A stretch of DNA of 64,000 bases from Streptomyces sp. MA5143a. GTDB taxonomy: Bacteria; Actinomycetota; Actinomycetes; Streptomycetales; Streptomycetaceae. Under the pieces are notes generated by a model. It saw nothing but the letters and a program-made list of their open reading frames with translations. It was not told the DNA's origin and did not search any database. Below are positions 18,275 to 27,500 of the stretch, piece by piece (position 1 is the first letter of the stretch; every line of letters starts with the position of its first letter). Position numbers and translations under genes: made by a program. Location: positions 1 through 64,000 of the forward strand of contig NZ_OLMK01000018.1 of assembly GCF_900290235.1 (NCBI RefSeq). Reading direction: 5' to 3'.

Positions 18275-18693
18275 GGCCTCCCCCAGCTCAACCCCCACCG
18301 GCCCGGGGGCACACATGTGCGTCAACAAACGGCGTGAGCCTACTACCGACACGGGGGTATCTCGAAGGGCCGTCGGATCCCACCACCCGCCCATGGCGAA
18401 CCAGACATGGGGAGTTGTCCGTTCATTGGGGGAGATTGCCTCCCCCTGTCGGGCAGTTGAACCCATGGCATCCCGTCGGGGAAGTTGGCCGGTTGGCCGG
18501 ATTTTTGCGTTCCTTGGGAATCTTTCGGCGTTCCTCGATCGTCTTTCTGTACGGGAATGGGGTGCGGAAGGGGCGACAGGCCCCGCAAGCCGCCCCCGGG
18601 TGGCGTAATTCGGAGGAAGTCGGGCACCAGAGGGGGGCCGGGTCTCGTGATCCCGGAGCTCTTGGTCCACCGGCGGTGGGGAGTGACAAGTTG
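18275..18693 (+). other. 419-base divergent promoter region of the conservon and the next gene
   Basis: No gene supported. An AT-richer island at about 18495-18550 contains an extracytoplasmic-sigma-like arrangement: GGAAT at 18517-18521, then 18 bases, then CGTCTT at 18540-18545. The element GCGTTCCT occurs twice around it. This may be the promoter of the rightward membrane-protein gene. Confidence 0.4.
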
Positions 18694-19242
18694 ATGGGCA
18701 CGGCGGAGCGGCACATGGCGCTCGAGAAGGACACGGTGACACCACAGGCCGCGGCGAAGGCCGTTCGGGCGTCCGAGCGGGCCCCCGGGGCGGGCGAGGG
18801 TGCCACGGTGAAGGAGAAGAAGCCCGCCGCCAGGGACGAAGAGCGCGGGCATGACCGGGCGTTGTGGATCGAGGAGCCGGCACGCAGGCGCCGACTGCCC
18901 GACCCGGTGCGGACCGCGGCGGTGCGCGCGGTCCTCATCATCGCGGTGACGCTGATTCAGGCGATGGTGGCGGTCCTGTCCACCCTGGCCGGTTCCTGGC
19001 TGGCGTTCCCGATGGTCCTGAGCAGCGTCGCCAGCACGGTCGCGGCGACCTGGGGCGTCCTGGACGTCTGGGTGACCCGGCAGGTGTGGAGCCAGCGCAA
19101 CGGCGTGGTGTCGGCCCCCAGCAGCACCGCGCGCGCCCTGCGGCGCGAGCGGCGGCGGGCCCGCCGTGAGGCGCGCGCGGCGGAGCGTACGCAGGCGCGA
19201 ATACGCCGTCGGAGCGGGGCCGGCCAGCTCTCGCACCCGTAG
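18694..19242 (+). CDS. Small membrane protein of unknown function
   Basis: 182 residues. The charged N-terminal half has no known domain. Two hydrophobic stretches in the middle (AVRAVLIIAVTLIQAMVAVL, and the one containing SVASTVAATWGVLDVWV) probably form a hairpin in the membrane. The C-terminal tail is very Arg-rich (RRERRRARREARAAER) and should be cytoplasmic, possibly binding nucleic acid or lipid head groups. ATG 18694 is used; a TTG one codon upstream has slightly better spacing to GGGGAG (18678-18683). It is divergent from the conservon. I do not recognise a family. Confidence 0.7.
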   Translation: MGTAERHMALEKDTVTPQAAAKAVRASERAPGAGEGATVKEKKPAARDEERGHDRALWIEEPARRRRLPDPVRTAAVRAVLIIAVTLIQAMVAVLSTLAGSWLAFPMVLSSVASTVAATWGVLDVWVTRQVWSQRNGVVSAPSSTARALRRERRRARREARAAERTQARIRRRSGAGQLSHP

Positions 19243-19541
19243 GGGCGCGCGGCCCGTCCACTCGTTCCTCCTGGCGCTCCGTGCGGGCCCCCTGCGGGCT
19301 CCTCGGGTCGCTCCTCGGGGTGCGCCTTCCGGGGATCCCCTTCGGCGCCTCGTGTGCTCCACGCGGCGCGCCTTCCGGGGGTCCCCTTCGACGCTCCCGC
19401 ACGGGTTCCTTCTGCCGTTCTTTCCGACCGGACGTGTCAACCGTCACATTTGGCCGGATGGTCTGCATAGAACGCGGTCTTCCGGTTAGGCGCTCAGCCG
19501 CAAGGGCGCCGGCACGGCGCTGACCAGGAGGAACGAGAGAC
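19243..19541 (+). other. Gene-free spacer with two self-complementary GC-rich copies
   Basis: Two near copies of a 26-27-base unit, GCGCCTTCCGGGG followed by TCCCCTTCG-type bases, lie at 19321-19347 and about 19367-19392. Each can fold on itself (CCGGGG with CCCC). They may terminate the upstream transcript. The start of the betaine operon, with AGGAGG at 19526-19531, closes the spacer; I could not place its promoter. Confidence 0.4.
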
Positions 19542-21008
19542 ATGCCCGAACTTTTCATCGGCGGAGCGTGGCGTGGCGCGCTCGACGGGCGGACCCGTGA
19601 GATCCGCTGTCCCGCCGACGGCAGCCTGGTCGCCGTCGTCGACGAGGCCGGCCGCGAGGACACCGTGGAGGCGATCGCCGCCGCGCGTCGCGCCTTCGAC
19701 GAGGGCCCGTGGCCCACGACCCCGGCAGCCGAGCGGGGCGCCCTGCTGCTGCGGGTCGCCGACCTGCTCGTACGCGACAAGGACGCGCTCGCCCGCGCCG
19801 AGTCGCTCGACACCGGCAAACGGCTGGTGGAGAGCGAGTACGACATGGACGACATCGCGAACTGCTTCCGCTACTTCGGACACGCGGCCACCGCCGAGAC
19901 GGGCCGGGTCGTGGACACCGGGCAGGACGGCGTCGACAGCCGGGTCGTGTACGAGCCGGTCGGGGTGTGCGCGCTGATCACCCCGTGGAACTACCCGCTG
20001 CTCCAGACGGCCTGGAAGGTCGCCCCGGCGCTCGCGGCCGGCAACACGTTCGTGCTGAAGCCCAGCGAACTGACCCCGCACACCGCGATCCATCTGATGC
20101 GGCTGCTGGAGGAGGCCGGGCTGCCGCCGGGCACGGCGAACCTGGTCCTCGGCGCCGGTCCCGAGGCGGGCGCCCCCCTCTCCGAGCATCCGGACGTCGA
20201 CCTCGTCTCGTTCACGGGCGGCCTCCAGACCGGCCGGCGGTTGATGGCCAACGCCGCCGCGAGCGTGAAGAAGGTCGCGCTGGAGCTCGGCGGCAAGAAC
20301 CCGAACATCGTCTTCGCCGACGCCGACTTCGACACCGCCGTCGACATGGCCCTCACCGCCGTCTTCCTGCACTCGGGCCAGGTGTGCTCCGCCGGCGCCC
20401 GGCTGCTGGTCGAGGACGCGCTGCACGACCGGTTCGTCGACGAACTCGTACGCCGGGCGGAGCGGATCCGGCTGGGCGGCCCGTTCGACGAGCGGGCGCA
20501 GACCGGACCGCTGATCTCGGCGGCGCACCGCACGAAGGTCGAGGAGTACGTCGCCAAGGGCGTCGCGGAGGGCGCGGTCCTGCGCTGCGGCGGCGAGCGG
20601 CCCACGGGTGAGGCGTACGACCAGGGCTTCTACTATCCGCCGACCGTCCTGGACGAGTGCGCGAGCACGATGTCCGTGGTCCAGGACGAGTCGTTCGGCC
20701 CCGTCCTGACCGTGGAGCGGTTCGGCGACGAGGCCGAGGCCGTACGGCTCGCCAACGACACGATCTACGGCCTGGCCGGCGCCGTGTGGACGACGGACGA
20801 GGCCAGGGCCCGGCGGGTGGCCGCCCGGCTGCGGCTCGGCACGGTGTGGATCAACGACTACCACCCGTACGTCCCGCAGGCGGAGTGGGGCGGTTACAAG
20901 CAGTCCGGCTTCGGACGTGAACTCGGGCCCGCGGGGCTCGCCGAGTACCGCGAGGCCAAGCACATCTGGCGCAACACGGATCCGGCACCCCAGGGCTGGT
21001 TCTCGTAA
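19542..21008 (+). CDS. betB: Betaine aldehyde dehydrogenase-type aldehyde dehydrogenase
   Basis: 488 residues of the NAD-dependent aldehyde dehydrogenase superfamily. The general-base Glu248 (LELGGKNP) and catalytic Cys282 (SGQVCSAG) are present, with the ITPWNYPL cofactor strand. The best reading is oxidation of betaine aldehyde to glycine betaine. It is followed in the same direction by an APC permease and a choline oxidase, completing choline uptake and two-step oxidation. Specificity among ALDHs cannot be proven from sequence; the call rests mainly on context. Ribosome site AGGAGG lies 10 bases before ATG. Confidence 0.82.
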   Translation: MPELFIGGAWRGALDGRTREIRCPADGSLVAVVDEAGREDTVEAIAAARRAFDEGPWPTTPAAERGALLLRVADLLVRDKDALARAESLDTGKRLVESEYDMDDIANCFRYFGHAATAETGRVVDTGQDGVDSRVVYEPVGVCALITPWNYPLLQTAWKVAPALAAGNTFVLKPSELTPHTAIHLMRLLEEAGLPPGTANLVLGAGPEAGAPLSEHPDVDLVSFTGGLQTGRRLMANAAASVKKVALELGGKNPNIVFADADFDTAVDMALTAVFLHSGQVCSAGARLLVEDALHDRFVDELVRRAERIRLGGPFDERAQTGPLISAAHRTKVEEYVAKGVAEGAVLRCGGERPTGEAYDQGFYYPPTVLDECASTMSVVQDESFGPVLTVERFGDEAEAVRLANDTIYGLAGAVWTTDEARARRVAARLRLGTVWINDYHPYVPQAEWGGYKQSGFGRELGPAGLAEYREAKHIWRNTDPAPQGWFS

Positions 21009-21187
21009 CTCCCTTGCGACGAGGGGGACTTGAGGCGTGGGCATGACTCCTCTTCCGTGTCCCGCGGATGTGGTCCCCTTCCCTGCCCGTGCCCACGGGC
21101 ACCTCACCCCGGCCCCCATCCCAGCCCCCTCCCGGCACACCGTAAGAGCCGCTCCCCCTTTCCCCGAGGCCCCCCAGGAGTCCGCTC

Positions 21188-22852
21188 ATGACGACCATCG
21201 AGCAACCGACCGGACCAGAGAAATCGAACGACGACGCCGAACTCGCCGAGTTCGGCTACAAACCCGAACTCAAGCGCACCCTCGGCAACTTCCACACCTT
21301 CGCCGCCGGGATCAGCTACATCTCGATCCTCACCGGCACCTTCCAGCTGTTCTACTTCGGCTACAGCAGCGGCGGCCCCGCCTATTGGTGGTCGTGGCCC
21401 ATGGTGTTCGTCGGCCAGTTCATGGTCGCGCTCTGCTTCGCCGAACTGGCGGCGCGCTACCCGGTGGCGGGCTCCGTCTACAACTGGTCGAAGAAGATGG
21501 GCAATCCGCATCTGGGCTGGCTCGCCGGCTGGATGATGCTGACCGCGTCGATCGTGTCCATCGCGGCGGTGGCGCTCGCCTACCAGCTGACGCTGCCGCA
21601 GATCTCCGATGTGTTCCAGTTCGTCGGGGACGGCACCGGCACCTACGACGTGGCGACCAACGCGGTCATCCTGGCCGCGGTGTTGATCCTTTTCACCACG
21701 CTGGTGAACGCCTTCGGCGTGAAGCTGATGGCCACGATCAACACGGCGGGCGTGTTCATCGAGTTGATCGCCACCGTGGTTCTGATCGCCCTGTTCGCCG
21801 TGCATATCACACGTGGCCCACAGGTCGTCCTGGAGACGAACGGCACCGGCGAGGGGTTCGGCGGCGCCGGGTACCTGGGCGCGTTCCTCGTGGCCTCGCT
21901 GGCGTCGGCGTACGTCATGTACGGCTTCGACACGGCCGCCTCGCTCGGTGAGGAGTCGCTGGACCCGTCCCGGAACGCGCCGCGCGCCATCATCCGGGCG
22001 ATCATCGCCTCCTTCGTCCTCGGCGGTCTGATCCTGCTGCTGGCGCTGATGAGCGTCTCCAGCCTGAAGGGCGAGAGGCTGTCCACGGACGGTCTGCAGT
22101 ACGTGGTGCTCGACGTGCTCGGCCCGACAGCCGGCAAGGCGATGCTCTGGTGCGTGCTGATCGCGGTCACGGTGTGCGCGCTCGCCGTGCACACGGCGGC
22201 GATCCGCCTGGCCTTCGCGATGGCCCGCGACAACAACCTGCCCGCGTCCTCACTGCTGGCCAAGGTCAGCCCGCGCTTCCAGACCCCGGTCCTCCCGGCC
22301 GTGATCATCGGCGTGCTGGCCCTCTCGATCCTGGTCGTGAACATCCGCCAGCCGCAGATCTTCACCGTGGTGACCAGTATCGGCATCATCATGATCTACC
22401 TCGCCTACCTCGGCGTCACCGTGCCGATGCTGGTGGCGCGGCTGCGCGGCACGTGGCAGCCGGCGGATGACGGCAAATTCTCCCTGGGCCGCTGGGGCGT
22501 CCTCGTCAACGCCCTCGCCGTCCTGTGGGGCACGGGCATGACCCTCAACCTGATCTGGCCCCGGGCCTCCGTCTACAACGCGACCGAGCCGTTCCACTGG
22601 TACCTGCGCTGGGGCGCGGTCCTCTTCGTCGGGCTCATCGCGGGCGGCGGCTTCGCCTACTACTGGTTCGTCCAGCGCCACAAGACCGGGGTGCTCGCCG
22701 ACCACGCCATGACGGCCACCGGGACCGCCACCGGTCCGTCCACCACCGGTCCGTCCACCACTGGTCCGTCCACCACCGAGTCGTCCGCCACCGAGCCGTC
22801 CGGCCCGACGACGCCCCCCGCCCCGCCCGTCGCCTCCCCGGCGGCCGACTGA
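21188..22852 (+). CDS. APC-family permease, probable choline or amine transporter
   Basis: 554 residues with about 12 predicted membrane spans. The consensus segment between spans 1 and 2 is near FAELAARYPVAGSVYNWS, typical of APC amino acid/polyamine/organocation permeases. It lies between betaine aldehyde dehydrogenase (180 bases upstream) and choline oxidase (129 bases downstream), so choline or a related quaternary amine is the likely substrate. The C-terminal tail after the last span is a Thr/Ser/Pro-rich linker built from 15-base repeats (22730-22804). AGGAG precedes ATG 21188. Confidence 0.85.
   Translation: MTTIEQPTGPEKSNDDAELAEFGYKPELKRTLGNFHTFAAGISYISILTGTFQLFYFGYSSGGPAYWWSWPMVFVGQFMVALCFAELAARYPVAGSVYNWSKKMGNPHLGWLAGWMMLTASIVSIAAVALAYQLTLPQISDVFQFVGDGTGTYDVATNAVILAAVLILFTTLVNAFGVKLMATINTAGVFIELIATVVLIALFAVHITRGPQVVLETNGTGEGFGGAGYLGAFLVASLASAYVMYGFDTAASLGEESLDPSRNAPRAIIRAIIASFVLGGLILLLALMSVSSLKGERLSTDGLQYVVLDVLGPTAGKAMLWCVLIAVTVCALAVHTAAIRLAFAMARDNNLPASSLLAKVSPRFQTPVLPAVIIGVLALSILVVNIRQPQIFTVVTSIGIIMIYLAYLGVTVPMLVARLRGTWQPADDGKFSLGRWGVLVNALAVLWGTGMTLNLIWPRASVYNATEPFHWYLRWGAVLFVGLIAGGGFAYYWFVQRHKTGVLADHAMTATGTATGPSTTGPSTTGPSTTESSATEPSGPTTPPAPPVASPAAD
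22730..22804 (+). repeat. Five 15-base tandem units in the permease C-terminal tail
   Basis: Units start at 22730, 22745, 22760, 22775 and 22790. The first two are exact (ACCGGTCCGTCCACC) and the later ones diverge. They encode a five-residue TGPST-type repeat in the disordered tail, so copy-number changes keep the reading frame. Confidence 0.85.
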
Positions 22853-22981
22853 CCGACCCGGTCACGGGCGGGCCGGGCCACCGACAGGGCCCCGCTCCCC
22901 GGGACCGGACACAGCACGCAACGCGCGGTCCCCGGCGCCGATCCGCCGGGGACGCCTGCAACGCAAGGAGGACAACTCCCC

Positions 22982-24532
22982 ATGAGCCCAGAAGAGTTCG
23001 ACTACGTCGTGGTCGGCGGCGGCACCGCGGGAAACGTGGTGGCGGCCCGACTGTCCGAGGACCCGTCGGTCACGGTCTGCGTCCTGGAGGCGGGACCCAG
23101 CGACGTCGGCGACGACGCCGTCCTGAGACTGGAACGCTGGATGGGCCTGCTGGAGTCCGGCTACGACTGGGACTACCCCGTCGAGCCGCAGACCAGCGGG
23201 AACAGCTTCATGCGGCACGCCCGCGCGAAGGTCCTCGGCGGCTGCTCCTCCCACAACTCCTGCATCGCCTTCTGGGCCCCCGCGGAGGACCTGGACGACT
23301 GGGCGGCGGCCGGCTGTACGGGCTGGTCCGCGGCCGACCTCTTCCCGCTCTACCAGCGGCTGGAGAACAACGACGCCCCCGGTGACCACCACGGCCGCAG
23401 CGGCCCGGTGAAGCTCCGCACGCTCAAGAGCGACGACCCGTGCGGGAACGCCCTGCTGGAGGCGTGCGCCCAGGCCGGGATACCGACGACGCCCTTCAAC
23501 TCCGGTACGACGGTGGTCCGGGGCGCCAACTGGTTCCAGATCAACTCCGACGAGAACAACATCCGGCAGTCCTCCTCGGTGGCGTATCTGCACCCGATCA
23601 TGGGCAAGCGGCCCAACCTGGAGGTCCGCACCGGCGTCCGCGCCAAGAAGCTGGTGCTGGAGGGGCGGCGCTGCGTCGGCGCCGAGTACCTCGACCCGGA
23701 CCAGATCCACACCCGTACCGTCCGGGCCCGGCGTGAGGTCGTCGTCTCCTGCGGTTCCATCGACACGCCGAAGCTCCTGATGCTCTCCGGCATCGGGCCC
23801 GCCGAGCACCTGCGCGAGGTGGGCGTGGACGTCGTCGTCGACTCGGCGGGCGTCGGCGAGAACCTCCAGGACCATCCCGAGGGCGTCATCATGTGGGAGG
23901 CCGCCCAGCCGATGACCACCACGTCCAGCCAGTGGTGGGAGGCGGGCATCTTCTACGACACCGAGCCCGGCCTGGACCGCCCCGACCTGATGTTCCACTA
24001 CGGGTCCGTGCCGTTCGACATGAACACCGCCCGGCACGGCTACCCCACGACCGAGAACGCGTTCTGTCTGACGCCGAACGTGACACGGGCGAAGTCGCGC
24101 GGCACGGTGCGGCTGCGCACCCGCGACTACCGGGACAAGCCGAAGGTCGACCCGCGGTACTTCACCCACGAGCACGACGTGCGGGTGATGACGTACGGGC
24201 TGCGGCTGGCCCGGCGGATCGCCGCGCAGCCGGCCCTGAGCGGATGGGCGGGGGCCGAACTGGCGCCCGGCCCCGACGTGCGGACCGACGACGAGCTGTT
24301 CGACTACATCCGCAAGACGCACAACACCGTCTACCACCCGGCCTGCACCGTGAAGATGGGCGCGGACGACGACCCCTCGGCGCCGCTCGACGCGCGGCTG
24401 CGGGTCAAGGGGGTCGAGGGGGTGCGGGTGGCCGACGGGTCGGTGATGCCGGATCTGGTGACCGTGAATCCGTGCATCACGACGATGATGATCGGCGAGA
24501 AGTGCGCGGATCTGTTGAAGGCCGACGCCTGA
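22982..24532 (+). CDS. codA: Choline oxidase (GMC flavoprotein)
   Basis: 516 residues, strikingly like Arthrobacter globiformis choline oxidase. The FAD-binding VVGGGTAG is at 10-17. His91 in CSSHNSC matches the histidine that covalently binds FAD (CodA His99). Glu300 (HPEG), His339 (FHYGS), Val450/His452 (TVYHPAC) and Asn496 (TVNPC) match CodA Glu312, His351, Val464/His466 and Asn510. These are the choline-binding and catalytic residues, so an O2-using oxidase making betaine is favoured over a membrane choline dehydrogenase (BetA). Correspondences come from recalled CodA sequence. It is last of the betaine cluster. Confidence 0.88.
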   Translation: MSPEEFDYVVVGGGTAGNVVAARLSEDPSVTVCVLEAGPSDVGDDAVLRLERWMGLLESGYDWDYPVEPQTSGNSFMRHARAKVLGGCSSHNSCIAFWAPAEDLDDWAAAGCTGWSAADLFPLYQRLENNDAPGDHHGRSGPVKLRTLKSDDPCGNALLEACAQAGIPTTPFNSGTTVVRGANWFQINSDENNIRQSSSVAYLHPIMGKRPNLEVRTGVRAKKLVLEGRRCVGAEYLDPDQIHTRTVRARREVVVSCGSIDTPKLLMLSGIGPAEHLREVGVDVVVDSAGVGENLQDHPEGVIMWEAAQPMTTTSSQWWEAGIFYDTEPGLDRPDLMFHYGSVPFDMNTARHGYPTTENAFCLTPNVTRAKSRGTVRLRTRDYRDKPKVDPRYFTHEHDVRVMTYGLRLARRIAAQPALSGWAGAELAPGPDVRTDDELFDYIRKTHNTVYHPACTVKMGADDDPSAPLDARLRVKGVEGVRVADGSVMPDLVTVNPCITTMMIGEKCADLLKADA

Positions 24533-24554
24533 GCGGCCGGCCGCGCAGTTCCCC

Positions 24555-24590
24555 GCGCCCCCGGGAGGGGCTGCGCCCCTCCTTGGGCGC
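24555..24590. terminator. Nested hairpin between convergent genes, part of a common Streptomyces dispersed element
   Basis: Inner stem GGAGGGGC (24564-24571) and GCCCCTCC (24575-24582) with a 3-base loop; outer arms GCGCCC (24555-24560) and GGGCGC (24585-24590). The flank GCGCAGTTCCCCGCGCCCC is a motif I recall as widely dispersed downstream of Streptomyces genes. It separates codA from the convergent condensin operon. Confidence 0.6.
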
Positions 24591-24598
24591 GGCCCCCG

Positions 24599-27500
24599 TC
24601 AGGCGGGGTTCGGTGTGGGGCGCTTGTACATCCTCGTCGCCGTGATCTCGCTGTGCACCGCCTCTCCCGCCCGGGGCTGCTGCGGCAGTCCCGGGCGGAG
24701 GTGTTCCTCGACGCTGATGTACTTCAGGCCGGCGCGGAGGTCGGCGTCGTTGCGGAGGCGGATGACCAGGGGGAACTCGGCCAGGGCTGTCGTGTCGAAG
24801 AGACCGGTCGTGTAGAGGAGCTGGACACCGAGGGCGTCCGACACGGCCCGCTGCAACTCCAGCAGGTATGTCGCGTTGGCCCGGCCGATGGGGTTGTCGA
24901 GGAACAGGGTGCCGGCGTGGCGGTGCTTGTCGCGGCCCCGGTCGTTGCTGCGGAGCGCGGCCATCGTGCAGTACAGGGCGATGGCGGCGGTGAGCAGCTG
25001 ACCGCCGGAGAAGACGTCACCCATCTGTCCCACGGGGACGCGCTCGGCGCGGAGCACTGCGTCGGGTTTGAGGATCTCGACGGCGACGCCCTTCGGCTGG
25101 AGGGCCGCGCTGACGCCGCGCAACAGCAGGGACATGCCGTCGCGCCGCATGTCGGAGTTCTTCTTGACGGCCGCGCGGGTCGCCTCGTCGACGACCTCGC
25201 CGAGCCGCTCGGTGAGCGTCGCCTGGTCGGGTTCCTCGAAACGGATGCGGAGGAATTCCTGGCCGGACCACTCCCCCAGTCCCTCGGGGAGCCGGGACAG
25301 CCGCTGGGCCGAGCGCAGGGTGGCGAGCGCCGACTCCACGAGCCCCCGCAGCCGGTCCACGATCGAGTCGCGGTTGCGCTCCAGCTGCGCCAGTTCGTCG
25401 GTGAGGACCCGCAGCCGGGGCGCGAAGGCGTCCGCCCACTTCTGGGCGTGCTCGGGCAGCGCGGAGGCGGGCAGCTCACGGATCTGCTGGCGCGCGGGGG
25501 TGCGCACCTGCTCGTAGCGGGTGGAGTTGGCGTGCCGTACGAGGATGTCGCTCGCCTCGCGCACCGCGCCCTCGGCGGCGGAGAGGTCGGCGGCGCAGCC
25601 GCGCAGGGAGCGGCGGGCCTCGGCGGCGGCCTTGCGGGACTCTTCGAGGCCGCCCGGGTAGGGCTCGGGCTCCTCCTGGTCGTCGTCCGGGGTGTGGTCC
25701 CGCAGGAGATCCCTGAGCAGGGCGGCCGTCTCGTCGAAGCCGCCGGCCGCGTCCTCGGCGGCGCGGTGGGCCGTCAGCAGCTCCGCGTGGGCCTCGCGGG
25801 CCTGGGCCAGCGCCTCGGTGCGGGAGGCCAGTTCGGCGGTGGCGGTGCGCAGCAGGGCCTGGGCGTGGTCGGCGTCGCGCGGGACGGTCTCCTCGGGCAG
25901 CTCGGTGTGGGCCTCGCCGTCCTCGGGGGCGTGCCGTTCGGCCTCGCCGCGCAGCCGTCCGAGCTGTTCGCTCGCCGTCGACATACGGGTCTCCAGCAGT
26001 TGCACCAGCTCCTCGGCGCGGGCCGACGCGGCCTGCCGGGAGGGGCCGTCGGAGCCGTCGGGCGACTGGAGGAGCTGCTCGGCGCGGTTGCGGACCTTGT
26101 TGCTGAGCCGGTCCAGTTCCGCGCGGGCGGCGCTCTCGTCGCTCTCGGCCCGGGCCTGCTCGGCGCGCAGGTCGGCGCCCACGCCGACCTTCTCGTACAC
26201 CTGGGAGGCGGCGCGGTAGGCCTCGCGGAGGGCGGCGAGGGGCTGCTTGGGCGCGTCGGAGTCCGCTTCCGGTACGTCGTCGGGGGCGCCCGCGATCTCC
26301 GCGCGCTCGGCGCGCAGCGCGCGGGCCGTACGGCGGGCGTCGTCGGCGGCGCGCTGGGTGGCGCGGCGGTCCTCGTCGGCGGCGCGGGCCCGCTCCAGGC
26401 AGACCTGGGCGCGGGCCTCGGACTCCGCGGCGTCGTCGGCGAGTTCACGGAGCTTGACCTGCCAGCCGGCGCGTTCACGCAGCCTGAAGGCGAGTCCGGC
26501 GAGGGCGTCGGCGGCGCGCCGGGCCTTCTGCGCGGCCTCCTGCCGTTCGTCCCGCACCTGGGCGGCCTCGGCCGCCGCCTCCTCGGTCTCCGCCCGCACG
26601 GTCCGGGCCTCGGCCAGCTCCGCCTCGGCCTCCTCGGCGAACGCGCGGGTCTCCGCCGCCGACGTGGCCAGCTCGGTGAGCCGGCCAGCCGGACAGCCCG
26701 TGCGCCAGGAGGCGAGACGGGCCGCGAGTTCCCGGTCCTTGCCGAGGCGTGCCGCCAGGGCCCGGATCTCCTCGTCGCGCTCGGTGGCGCGGGCGCGCAG
26801 GGCCTGGCGCTCCTCGTCGGCGGCGCGCTCGTCGTGCATGGCCGGGTTCGGCGGGACGAGGAACACCTCGGACGAGGCGCCGTCGCCCGCGTCCAGGGGC
26901 GGTGTCGGCGCGAGCAGGGCGGCGGCCGTGCCGACGGCGACGGCGGACCGCGGGAGCAGGGCCGCGTCGCTGAGCGCCGCACGGGCGCGGACGTGCGAGT
27001 CGGGGTCGGTGATGATGACGCCGTCGACCAGCTCCGGGCGGGCGGCGAGCACGCGCGCGTGGTCGGCGGGGTCGACGGCCTGGGCGAGGTACCGCCAGCC
27101 GGGCAGGGCGGGGATGCCGTGCTCGCCGAGGAACTCGACGGTGGCCAGGACGTCGGGGCCCGGCGGCAGCAGGCCGCCGTCGCCGAGGGCACCGAGGATG
27201 CGGGAGTCGTCGGCCGCGGCGGTGCGCAGCTCGAACAGGGTGCGCTCGGCAGAGGACACGTTCTCGTCGAGCAGCTCGCGCAGCTCGTCCGCGAAGCGGT
27301 CCAGCTCCTCGGGGGTGAGGGGGCCCTCTCCCGGGGAACCGGAGGTGTCGGCGCCGTCGCCCCCGGTGCGGGGTGCGGGTACCCCGGCGCGGTTCCTGCG
27401 GGCGGCCCCCGGCAGGCTCAGCAGTTCGGCGAGGCGCTCCTCCGCCGCGAGGGCCTCGGCGGTGCGCCGCTCCCCGTCGTACGCGCGCTCGGCGGCGACG

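Noticed and set aside
16883..18337. 484-codon frame antisense to cvnA
   Set aside because: Shadow of the kinase gene; no ribosome site and no domain.
22982..24532. Calling the GMC enzyme BetA-type choline dehydrogenase
   Set aside because: CodA-specific residues, including the FAD-linking His, are present and overall resemblance to Arthrobacter choline oxidase is stronger.
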